Source of the DNA: Myxococcota bacterium | GTDB taxonomy: Bacteria; Myxococcota_C; UBA6777 | Direction: 5' to 3' | DNA: 9,846 nucleotides | Assembly (NCBI GenBank): GCA_023150835.1 | Contig: JAKLKB010000180.1 | Coordinates: 1 to 9,846, forward strand | Shown: positions 1 through 7,541 of the stretch, piece by piece | Layout: each line of letters starts with the position of its first letter | How positions within the stretch are numbered: the stretch's first letter is position 1 | Notes under the pieces: model-generated | The model's database searches: none | What the model saw: only the letters and a program-made list of their open reading frames with translations | What the model was told of the DNA's origin: nothing | Made by a program: the position numbers and the translations under genes

Positions 1-134
1 CGCTTGAGGCTCTTTCCCTTGTCATCCGTAACAATTGTAAAATCAGTTCGCGTCGAAAACGACCGTCAACATGGCAACACAATACTCCCGATCCTCTTGT
101 TGTTTCCGATGTCATTGCTTAACCTGATGCCAAT

Positions 135-159
135 GGGGCGGTTCGCGAACCGCCCCTAC
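135..159. repeat. REP-like perfect palindrome with GTAG foot
   Basis: Positions 135-156 form a perfect 22-bp palindrome with arms GGGGCGGTTCG and CGAACCGCCCC. CTAC follows at 156-159, so the minus strand reads GTAG directly before the hairpin. A GTAG or GGAG tetranucleotide at the 5' foot of a hairpin is the known signature of REP elements mobilised by REP-associated tyrosine transposases (RAYT, TnpA_REP); assignment to that class is inference. The element sits beyond the 3' end of the leftward gene run. The rest of 1-134 shows no convincing gene, RNA or promoter. Confidence 0.6.
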
Positions 160-199
160 ATCTTGCGGTAACGGAATACACGGATATCGTATGAGTTAT

Positions 200-268
200 C
201 GTAAAGATGTGGGGGCCGCCACAGGAGGCTGCCCGATAATAGGTCGTCTACGTACTCTCCGTTGTGTG
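200..268 (+). repeat. Diverged inverted copy of the 76-bp right-end repeat
   Basis: Read on the plus strand, this stretch aligns with the reverse complement of the tandem repeat at 9602-9846. It shares a CGTAAA start, a GGGGGC hairpin arm, GCCCGAT.ATAGG.CGTC, and CCGTTGTGTG at its end. The hairpin arms are GGGCCGCC (213-220) and GGCTGCCC (227-234) around the loop ACAGGA, with one mismatch in the stem. The foot is GTGG rather than GTAG. It lies about 20 bp past the stop codon of the leftward run, a common place for REP-type elements. Confidence 0.6.
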
Positions 269-288
269 TACATCACTCGGGTATCGTA

Positions 289-2172
289 TTAGCGGCAGCG
301 GCGAACGCATCGATTGCGAGAGGCAGAGGCAGATCGCAGGCACGATTTCTTACAGCGTCGGTTTCGTCGGCAAGTTCGACTGCATCGGCGTTTTTGTTTG
401 TGAAAGACCGCACGACAACGGCGTTTACAAACGCCCACGCACCGAGAGATACAACGTCGTCGCAAACGGCGATTGCGCGAGCGTTTGCACTTGTCCGCAC
501 AGGACGGTGCAGGATTCGCTTGGAGGGTGGGGGTAGAAGTGTTTGTCTGGGGATTTTGTGCGGAAGGATCGGGGCGTTGCGAAGAAGGGATCGGAGGAAG
601 CGCCGTTGTAGGCGCGTGGGAGGGCGGGAGGTCGGGGACGGAGAGGCCGGGTTCTTTAATGAGAGCCTTTCCAAAGCGCGCCATGCCGGAAAGCTCGTCA
701 GAGGGGGAAGGGACAGAGGGCAACGGAGCGAGGGAGTAAGAAGCATCGCAGGACAGGAGACAGCGTTGACGGCGGGACTGTCGGGCTTTTCCGCGATGGC
801 GACGTTTGCAGGCTGAGCGGCACTTTGTTGCGGGGCGTTTGAGTGTGCGTGAAAGCAAGGCGTATTCGCGGCGAAGAGCTTTGTAAGAAGGATCGATTGC
901 AAGGGCCGTAGCAAGGAGTTTTTTGGCGGAGGCAAAGCGTTTGCGTTTGCGCAGTCGGGTGAGACTTTTGAGGGTGTTTTGAAAGGCGGCAGTTCGGGTT
1001 TGTGTGCGCAATCGAGCCAATTGTCTGTGGACGTGTGTATCGGGCGGGATGGTCGCGAGTTTATGAAAGACTTCGCTGTAGCGGCTGCCGTTGTAGGCAG
1101 AACGCGCAGCGGCAAGCGTGCTTTGGGCCGTGATCTCGCGTTCTGCGTAGGCTTGGAGGGCTTGGGCGCGTCGTCGGATCGCGGGATCTTCGGTGCTTTG
1201 TGCGACAACACGAAAACTGCGCAAGGCGATCTCCCAACGCGCTTGGCGCGCAGCCTCCACCGCCAACAAATAACGCCGCTGGTGCATCGCTTCGTCTTCT
1301 TTTTTTTCTTGTTTGGCGAGCACAGCAGGATCGATGCGTGGGCGCGGTGGCGGGGGAGCTTCTTTTTGAAGTTCGCGAAAGATCATGACGCTCAAAGCCA
1401 CGATCGCAAGGGCCAACAGGAACAAGATCGATCCCAAAGCCAAGCGAAATCCACCTCCCAATCCGACTTCGTCGCCACGCATCTGCACCGCAAGCGATAC
1501 GTTTCCATCCGAAGAAGCCGACGTTCTGGGCGATTCAGCATCAAAGGCTGCGCGATGACGTGAATCTTTGAAGGTCGATATCACAGGCTCTTCGGCGACC
1601 CTCTGACCTAGCGCATCACCGTAAGCGTGTGTCTCGTGGCGTTTGGGTGGCCTTGCCCAAGCGTCGGGAAGTTCCATCGCTGACAGATCGGAGACAGCGT
1701 TTGGAGGAGGCGGAGCATCGGGCAACGTGGGTTTGTTCGATGCGGAAGGCGGCCATCCATCGGCATGAGGGGGGGGCGAACGAGTAGGAGCGGGCGAACG
1801 AGTAGGAGCGGATCTTGCCCAAGCATCGGCAAGCTGCATCTCTTCAACAGGTTGTCTTTCTCGATAATCGGTCCGTTGCATCCCGACAGGAGGCTGCGAT
1901 GCTCCGTCGAGCTTTGTTAAACCAAGGGCGTGTCCAAGCGAACGAGTCGCAGGGTCAAGCCCCAAGGTTTCTTCGTCCGTCAGTTCGTAAGGCTTTGCAG
2001 GTGGCGGTATATCGAGACTTTTGGTCTCGTCCATCTCGGGGAGTTGGTACGCACGCCCAGCGATCTGTGCGGGAGGAAGAAAAGAAGATGGATCCGCCTT
2101 TTTCGCAGAATCGAAGTGCGTGGCGTCGAAGTCTGTGTTTTCGTACTGTGGATCTTCGTCGTATTGGGGCAT
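289..2172 (-). CDS. Single-pass membrane protein with Arg-rich twin-CX3C C-terminal domain
   Basis: The 627-residue product matches no family I can name. Residues 1-240 are Pro/Asp/Ser-rich and probably disordered. They contain two copies of M-x-L-x-DAWAR (112-120 and 166-174) and a short APTRSP tandem. One hydrophobic helix lies at about 243-265 and there is no cleavable signal peptide. Residues 290-445 are helical, Ala/Arg-rich and reminiscent of TPR repeats. All 16 cysteines lie after residue 450 and all fall in CX3C pairs: 451/455, 471/475, 558/562, 574/578, 582/586, 597/601, 607/611 and 622/626, set among Arg and Lys. Residues 480-556 form a Pro/Ser-rich linker. Disulfide-bonded helical hairpins in the periplasm would fit, with the N-terminus in the cytoplasm, but topology is inferred. 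The start lies 4 bp after the Nudix stop (TAG ATCG ATG), which suggests translational coupling. The gene is confident; its function is unknown. Confidence 0.85.
   Translation of the reverse strand: MPQYDEDPQYENTDFDATHFDSAKKADPSSFLPPAQIAGRAYQLPEMDETKSLDIPPPAKPYELTDEETLGLDPATRSLGHALGLTKLDGASQPPVGMQRTDYRERQPVEEMQLADAWARSAPTRSPAPTRSPPPHADGWPPSASNKPTLPDAPPPPNAVSDLSAMELPDAWARPPKRHETHAYGDALGQRVAEEPVISTFKDSRHRAAFDAESPRTSASSDGNVSLAVQMRGDEVGLGGGFRLALGSILFLLALAIVALSVMIFRELQKEAPPPPRPRIDPAVLAKQEKKEDEAMHQRRYLLAVEAARQARWEIALRSFRVVAQSTEDPAIRRRAQALQAYAEREITAQSTLAAARSAYNGSRYSEVFHKLATIPPDTHVHRQLARLRTQTRTAAFQNTLKSLTRLRKRKRFASAKKLLATALAIDPSYKALRREYALLSRTLKRPATKCRSACKRRHRGKARQSRRQRCLLSCDASYSLAPLPSVPSPSDELSGMARFGKALIKEPGLSVPDLPPSHAPTTALPPIPSSQRPDPSAQNPQTNTSTPTLQANPAPSCADKCKRSRNRRLRRRCISRCVGVCKRRCRAVFHKQKRRCSRTCRRNRRCKKSCLRSASASRNRCVRRCR
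1776..1811 (-). repeat. 18-bp perfect tandem duplication inside the membrane-protein gene
   Basis: Two identical 18-bp units, GCGAACGAGTAGGAGCGG on the plus strand, sit at 1776-1793 and 1794-1811. They encode the duplicated APTRSP stretch in the Pro-rich N-terminal region. The unit is a multiple of three, so copy-number changes would keep the frame. Confidence 0.85.
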
Positions 2173-2176
2173 CGAT

Positions 2177-2956
2177 CTACTCGCTACTCGGGTCCAAAGC
2201 GCGGGCAGACCGAGACGGGTGATGTCCGCGTAGGTTCGAGGGGCTTTGCCAGAAGAGGCGTGCTTGCATCTCTGCCGGAAGTTCTAGGAGTTCGGGCGAA
2301 GCAGTCGATCCGACAGGCAGAGAACCAAAGACTTGTTCCAAAAACGTTTTTAAGATGCGTGCCGTCGCTCCCCAGATCGCGTGCGTTTCTCGCCAGCGAA
2401 AGACATAGACCTCATGTTCGTGTTCGCCTGCTCGCACTCGATGGTAAAGATGCAAGATACCCGGGGCGATGAGTTCGTGAAGTGGGACGGTGAAGATCTC
2501 TTCGATCTCGTCGGGGTTGGGAGCAAACGGATGTTGGGGCTGAAGAAGCCCAACAAACGGCGAGATCCGATAACCTGCGATGCTAAAGGATTCGGGCAAG
2601 CGGCCAAAGATGTGGATCTGTTCGGTGGGAACGCCGATCTCTTCGTACGTTTCGCGCAAGGCCGCAGCTTCGGGATGCGGGTCTTCGGGATCCAGACGCC
2701 CTCCCGGGAAGGAGATCTCGCCTTTGTGCGCAGAAACACGCTGGCTGCGGCGCGTAAAAAGGATATGCCAACACGCATCAACTTCAAGCAACGGCAACAA
2801 GACCGCTGAGGGACGTAAGTGGATCTGCTCCATCAATGGGGCGAGTTCAGGATCGACGATCGGGCTGTCCTGTAGCTTCGATCGGATCAGTTCGGTCGTG
2901 ATCTCGGGCAGTCGATCAGCGTTTTTGGAAAAAGCAGGTCGCTCCTCGCGCATCAT
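2177..2956 (-). CDS. Nudix hydrolase, CoA diphosphatase (NudL/NUDT7-like) type
   Basis: This is a predicted cytosolic, metal-dependent Nudix hydrolase of about 259 residues. The extended CoA-diphosphatase signature is visible: FTRRS at 67-71, then HKGEISFPGGRLDPED at 77-92, then the Nudix helix LRETYEEIGV at 100-109, with REx2EE intact for metal binding. IWGATARIL at 194-202 matches the conserved C-terminal motif of the NudL/NUDT7 group. That family splits CoA and acyl-CoA into 4'-phosphopantetheine and 3',5'-ADP; activity here is inferred from family. The longest frame begins at a GTG (3028) inside the upstream gene. The ATG pair at 2956 and 2953 is better because AAAGGAG lies 3 and 6 bases upstream. 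The gene sits 37 bp after the Cys-rich lipoprotein and 4 bp before the CX3C membrane protein. It is the only member of the run without an export or membrane signal. Confidence 0.9.
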   Translation of the reverse strand: MMREERPAFSKNADRLPEITTELIRSKLQDSPIVDPELAPLMEQIHLRPSAVLLPLLEVDACWHILFTRRSQRVSAHKGEISFPGGRLDPEDPHPEAAALRETYEEIGVPTEQIHIFGRLPESFSIAGYRISPFVGLLQPQHPFAPNPDEIEEIFTVPLHELIAPGILHLYHRVRAGEHEHEVYVFRWRETHAIWGATARILKTFLEQVFGSLPVGSTASPELLELPAEMQARLFWQSPSNLRGHHPSRSARALDPSSE

Positions 2957-2959
2957 CCG

Positions 2960-2966
2960 CTCCTTT
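2960..2966 (-). promoter_or_regulatory. Ribosome binding site deciding the Nudix start
   Basis: The minus strand reads AAAGGAG CGG ATG ATG. The spacing is 3 nt to the ATG at 2956 and 6 nt to the ATG at 2953, so the second ATG is equally or more likely. This argues against the GTG at 3028. Confidence 0.65.
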
Positions 2967-2993
2967 GGCTTCGCTTGATGGTTTGCAAAAAGA

Positions 2994-4943
2994 TCACAGG
3001 CAGACCGATTGCCCTTGCACTTCTTCACAAGTCAAGCTGTTCGGGGAACAAGCCCCGTTTGAGCAAGGCGCAAAACAAGCCTGACCTTGTCCCAAGTTGA
3101 GGCACTTCTGACCGCTCGCGCAAGAGGCCCCTGCGGCCTTGTCGCAGTCGGCATGACAACGCCAGCGGTAGGGCGTAAGAGGATCACCTGCACAGCGAAA
3201 CGCTTGTTCGCAAGGGAGAGTCTCGTCAAGACAAAGCCCGTCCTGCGGCTGTTTTTGAGAAGAAACGCAACGCCCCGACTCAGCGAAGAGTTTGCGAACA
3301 CAACGCGAATCTGCCGAACAAAACGAGCTTTTGGAAAGATCGCAAGTATTCGCATCTGTTCCTCCGCAAACGTAGGCTGTGACCTCCGCAAACCACACAC
3401 AAGCGATCGGACCCGAGCAAGGTGCGGGAGCGGTCGGATCACAGGGCCGAAAACAACGGCCTTGATCACCCGTCGCGATACAATGCAAGCCACGTTGGCA
3501 GCGCTCTTTGGCTGGCGCAAGCGGCGAAGGCGTACACACCTCATTTTGAGGGCGCTCTCCCAGTTGTGTCGGGACAGGCTGGCAGCGATCTGCGCTGCAT
3601 TGAAGGGGTGTCGGGCAAGGGCCGTTGGCACAACTTGCCGAACAAAAACGCTGCCCTTGCGATCCAAAAGGCAAACATGCCTGCCCTGCGGAGCAATCGC
3701 TTTCTTGTTGACAAGACGAAAGACAAAAGAACGGACCCACGGGCGTTTCGCCAAGGCATGAAAGCCCCTTGGCACAAAGCGCTCCACCATCACAAGACCC
3801 ACCCGTCGGAACTTCTTTGCGAAAACAAGCCTTGCGATCCGTTGCCCACACGTAGCAGATCTCGGTTTGGGCGTTGCATAATTTTTCGTCCGCTTTGCAA
3901 TCTTTGAGGCAGACTTGGGCTTTGTTTGGCAGAGAAACACATGACAGCCCTTGTGCGCAACGCACCGTCGCATCACAAGGTAAATTCTCTTGCACTTCGG
4001 GGAGGCAAAGCGAGTACAGCACTTCGCCTCGGCTGTTGCGAAAAGGAACGCAGGCTTCACCTGTTGCGCAAGGCGTTCCGCCATCGCATCCTTTTCGGCA
4101 GCGCTTGTTGAGGTTATCGCCGACGCAGCGAAGCCCCGTTCCACACAAACGCGGCCCCGAACACGGTGCGCCCGCACCATCCGACTGGATCACACACGCG
4201 TTGACGCTCTGTGCAGGGTCGGAAAGAGGGGTGACTGTTCCACACCAGCCTTGTTTTCCTGAGGCCGCACAATCGGCAGCCGCAGCACATCGCCGCAAAC
4301 AGACGCCTGCGGTGGCGTCAGCAAGGCGCGCACACAGGTGATCTTTGGGGCAAGCCAAGCCATGACGACAAGGCTCGTTGGCTTCGACGGTGGGCATACA
4401 AGCATGGCGGGTAGGCTGGTTGGTTTCAGCATCCAAGACGATCTCACAGGCTTGATCTGCTTGGCAGGACGGGGCATTCGGCTCACAAGCCTTTCGACAC
4501 ACCCCCACCGATGGGCGTAGATCATAGACACACACAGCGTCTTTTTCACAACGATCTTGGGAAAGCGCGGTGCGTGCGGGATCGCAGCTTTGACCGATCT
4601 TGCGTTGGCCTTCTTTGGGGGTCGAGCCTTCGGGGGGGATCAGCCGATCAGGCCGCTCGACCGAAGGTTCCGGCCAGACCTGATCAGGCCACGTCGGAGG
4701 TTCGGGCTGTGTACTCTGTTCGCTGCCTTCGGGGATGGCCTCGCTGTCTTTCTCTACGCTGCCATCGCTGCTTGCGATGCACTTTTGCTCAGCGCAACGC
4801 TCGCCCGCTTTACAGTCCGCATCCTGCTGGCAAGTCTGCACCGCACGCTCACAACCAAGCAAAGGCATCGCCCAAATCACACAACAAAAGAACAAAAATC
4901 CACGCATCCATCGCACTCTTGTAAGGCTGTACTTGTTCTGCAA
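2994..4943 (-). CDS. Large lipoprotein made of 8-Cys modules
   Basis: The product has 649 residues, with a basic n-region, hydrophobic GFLFFCCVIWAMPLL and lipobox PLLGC, so Cys31 is the predicted lipidated residue. About 73 cysteines follow. A 4-Cys unit (38, 44, 50, 55) precedes a Pro/Glu-rich linker (56-118), presumably a surface spacer. Then come seven 8-Cys modules at about 120-182, 192-250, 261-313, 323-373, 384-434, 470-526 and 571-623. In every one C2-C3 is x5 and C4-C5 is x3. Three 4-Cys half-modules sit at 438-454, 534-559 and 627-648. The pattern recalls Dickkopf-like Cys-rich domains of Myxococcota surface proteins, but I cannot name a function. Ligand binding or a disulfide-stabilised stalk are inferences. 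A TTG start at 4943 is chosen because GGAG lies 7 nt upstream (4951-4954). The ATG at 4907 would still give a working lipoprotein signal. Confidence 0.88.
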   Translation of the reverse strand: MQNKYSLTRVRWMRGFLFFCCVIWAMPLLGCERAVQTCQQDADCKAGERCAEQKCIASSDGSVEKDSEAIPEGSEQSTQPEPPTWPDQVWPEPSVERPDRLIPPEGSTPKEGQRKIGQSCDPARTALSQDRCEKDAVCVYDLRPSVGVCRKACEPNAPSCQADQACEIVLDAETNQPTRHACMPTVEANEPCRHGLACPKDHLCARLADATAGVCLRRCAAAADCAASGKQGWCGTVTPLSDPAQSVNACVIQSDGAGAPCSGPRLCGTGLRCVGDNLNKRCRKGCDGGTPCATGEACVPFRNSRGEVLYSLCLPEVQENLPCDATVRCAQGLSCVSLPNKAQVCLKDCKADEKLCNAQTEICYVWATDRKACFRKEVPTGGSCDGGALCAKGLSCLGETPVGPFFCLSSCQQESDCSAGQACLPFGSQGQRFCSASCANGPCPTPLQCSADRCQPVPTQLGERPQNEVCTPSPLAPAKERCQRGLHCIATGDQGRCFRPCDPTAPAPCSGPIACVWFAEVTAYVCGGTDANTCDLSKSSFCSADSRCVRKLFAESGRCVSSQKQPQDGLCLDETLPCEQAFRCAGDPLTPYRWRCHADCDKAAGASCASGQKCLNLGQGQACFAPCSNGACSPNSLTCEEVQGQSVCL

Positions 4944-4950
4944 AGCATTG

Positions 4951-4955
4951 CTCCG
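4951..4955 (-). promoter_or_regulatory. Ribosome binding site for the Cys-rich lipoprotein TTG start
   Basis: The minus strand reads CGGAG followed by a 7-nt spacer and TTG at 4943. The ATG at 4907 has only a weak AAGAG about 8 nt upstream. This favours the TTG but does not settle it. Confidence 0.5.
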
Positions 4956-4966
4956 ATCTATCGAAT

Positions 4967-4985
4967 CTTGCGCTTGTATCGCAAG
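4967..4985 (-). other. Intercistronic hairpin between DUF192 and lipoprotein genes
   Basis: CTTGCG and CGCAAG form a perfect 6-bp stem around a 7-nt loop in the 61-bp gap. No T-run follows on the minus strand, so a simple intrinsic terminator is unlikely. It could affect mRNA processing or relative expression, or be chance. Confidence 0.3.
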
Positions 4986-5004
4986 GTGTCATTTCTTTCG
5001 GATA

Positions 5005-5517
5005 TCAATCGCGTCCACAGGTATCGGGGATATCGAGAAACTGGACACGATCACCGCGTGCGATCTTGTGTGTTTTGCTAAAGAAGGCGTTGACCTCCAA
5101 CAGATATCGTGCGCTCACCCCCACTCCTCGGGGAGTTTCGTCGAAGGGTTTGGCATTTTCGACGATCCCGACGATCTCTTTGTTGTGAGAGATGTGGAGC
5201 ATATCCAGCGGGATCTGGGTATTTTTCATCCAGAAACTCAAGTATTCATCGCGTGGAAAGATGAACAACATCCCGCCATACTCCGCAAGCATCTTGCGAT
5301 ACATCAAGCCTTGTTGGCGCGTTGGATCATCACACGCAAGTTCGACAAGTACGGTGATCTCTTTTCCTTCGCTGTTGGTGAGCATCACACGCGGCACAGC
5401 GTTGGGACGTTGCGGTGTGCAACTTTGGCATTGGGACTGCGTGGCGGTACAACTCACCAACCCCAACCACAACAACAAACAACACGCGTCTCGCAGATGA
5501 CGTATTCTCCGCCTCAT
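5005..5517 (-). CDS. DUF192 family lipoprotein
   Basis: This small exported protein of 170 residues has a basic n-region (MRRRIRHLR), hydrophobic ACCLLLWLGL and lipobox LVSC, so Cys23 is the predicted lipid site. Residues about 43-165 match the DUF192 family (COG1430): RQQGLMYRKML at 67-77, GGMLFIFP at 81-88, SFWMKNTQIPLDML at 94-107, and LLEVNA near 139-144. The biochemical role of DUF192 is not established to my knowledge. Family members are often exported, and this one is complete. Starts at GTG 5553 and ATG 5538 lie upstream in frame. ATG 5517 is preferred because GAGAGAGGG (5521-5529) lies 3 nt before it and because it gives a compact signal peptide. It is the first gene of the leftward run, facing the divergent intergenic region. 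Extra cysteines at 30, 33, 62 and 167 could form disulfides. Confidence 0.9.
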   Translation of the reverse strand: MRRRIRHLRDACCLLLWLGLVSCTATQSQCQSCTPQRPNAVPRVMLTNSEGKEITVLVELACDDPTRQQGLMYRKMLAEYGGMLFIFPRDEYLSFWMKNTQIPLDMLHISHNKEIVGIVENAKPFDETPRGVGVSARYLLEVNAFFSKTHKIARGDRVQFLDIPDTCGRD

Positions 5518-5704
5518 CAGCCCTCTCTCATCTCTCATCCATTGTTTTTGCACAGCACTCCGACCAAAACAACGCGAACCACAAAGAAATTAGGGTATAG
5601 CCCAAAGAAAGGTCGGTGCATAGAGTGCGCTGCTTGCAAGGCTGGCCGCTCTCGCCAAAAGCCGCTTCACACCGAGCAGCGCACGCCCCAAAAATGCAAA
5701 GGCG

Positions 5705-5733
5705 TTGCCATCTTACCGCTTTGCGGCTAGGAT
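5705..5733 (+). promoter_or_regulatory. Candidate sigma-70-type promoter for the rightward genes
   Basis: TTGCCA (5705-5710, 5/6 to TTGACA) and TAGGAT (5728-5733, 4/6 to TATAAT) are separated by 17 bp, leaving a leader of about 60 nt before the ATG at 5801. No convincing promoter pair stands out on the minus strand for the DUF192 gene, although AT-richer stretches near 5580-5605 (TATACC, TAATTT on the minus strand) are possible -10 elements. No operator palindrome was recognised in 5518-5800. Confidence 0.4.
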
Positions 5734-5800
5734 AACCAACGATGTAACAAGGCAGCACCACGCTGCACACAAGGATTTTCACACACAAGGATCTCGCGTT

Positions 5801-7441
<1,641 letters not shown>

Positions 7442-7529
7442 CCCCACCATCCTACACATCACACAAGATGCCCCGCCATGCTCAACCGCCCCAAGATGCG
7501 GTCTGTTGCGGTCGCGGTGTTCTTTTTTC

Positions 7530-7534
7530 GGAGG
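7530..7534 (+). promoter_or_regulatory. Strong ribosome binding site for the M23 protein
   Basis: GGAGG lies 7 nt upstream of the ATG at 7542 (second ATG at 7545). It fixes the start and rules out the in-frame TTG at 7506. The 100-bp gap to the preceding gene has no clear terminator, so read-through transcription is likely. Confidence 0.7.
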
Positions 7535-7541
7535 TCAAACC

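Noticed and set aside
1-134. Possible end of a gene entering from the left (plus frame open to about 171) or a minus-strand start near 24
   Set aside because: The open plus frame ends inside the palindrome and has no recognisable protein features. The minus ATG has no ribosome binding site and only a few codons before the edge.
273-1211. 312-residue minus-strand reading frame
   Set aside because: It overlaps the CX3C membrane-protein gene in another frame. It is Ser/Pro/Arg-rich without domains, whereas the 627-residue frame shows a membrane helix and regular CX3C pairs.
2957-3028. Longer Nudix start at GTG 3028
   Set aside because: It would overlap the lipoprotein gene by 35 bp. The ATG pair at 2956/2953 has a strong AAAGGAG, and the extra residues match no Nudix region.
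3032-4180. 382-residue minus-strand reading frame
   Set aside because: It is an out-of-frame shadow of the Cys-rich lipoprotein gene, with no recognisable domain and no ribosome binding site noted.
4735-5730. 331-residue plus-strand reading frame
   Set aside because: It runs antisense to the start of the lipoprotein gene and all of the DUF192 gene, both supported by clear motifs.
5705-5800. N-terminal extension of the SH3b/MopE-like protein
   Set aside because: The extra residues would bury the signal peptide, and the segment contains the candidate promoter.
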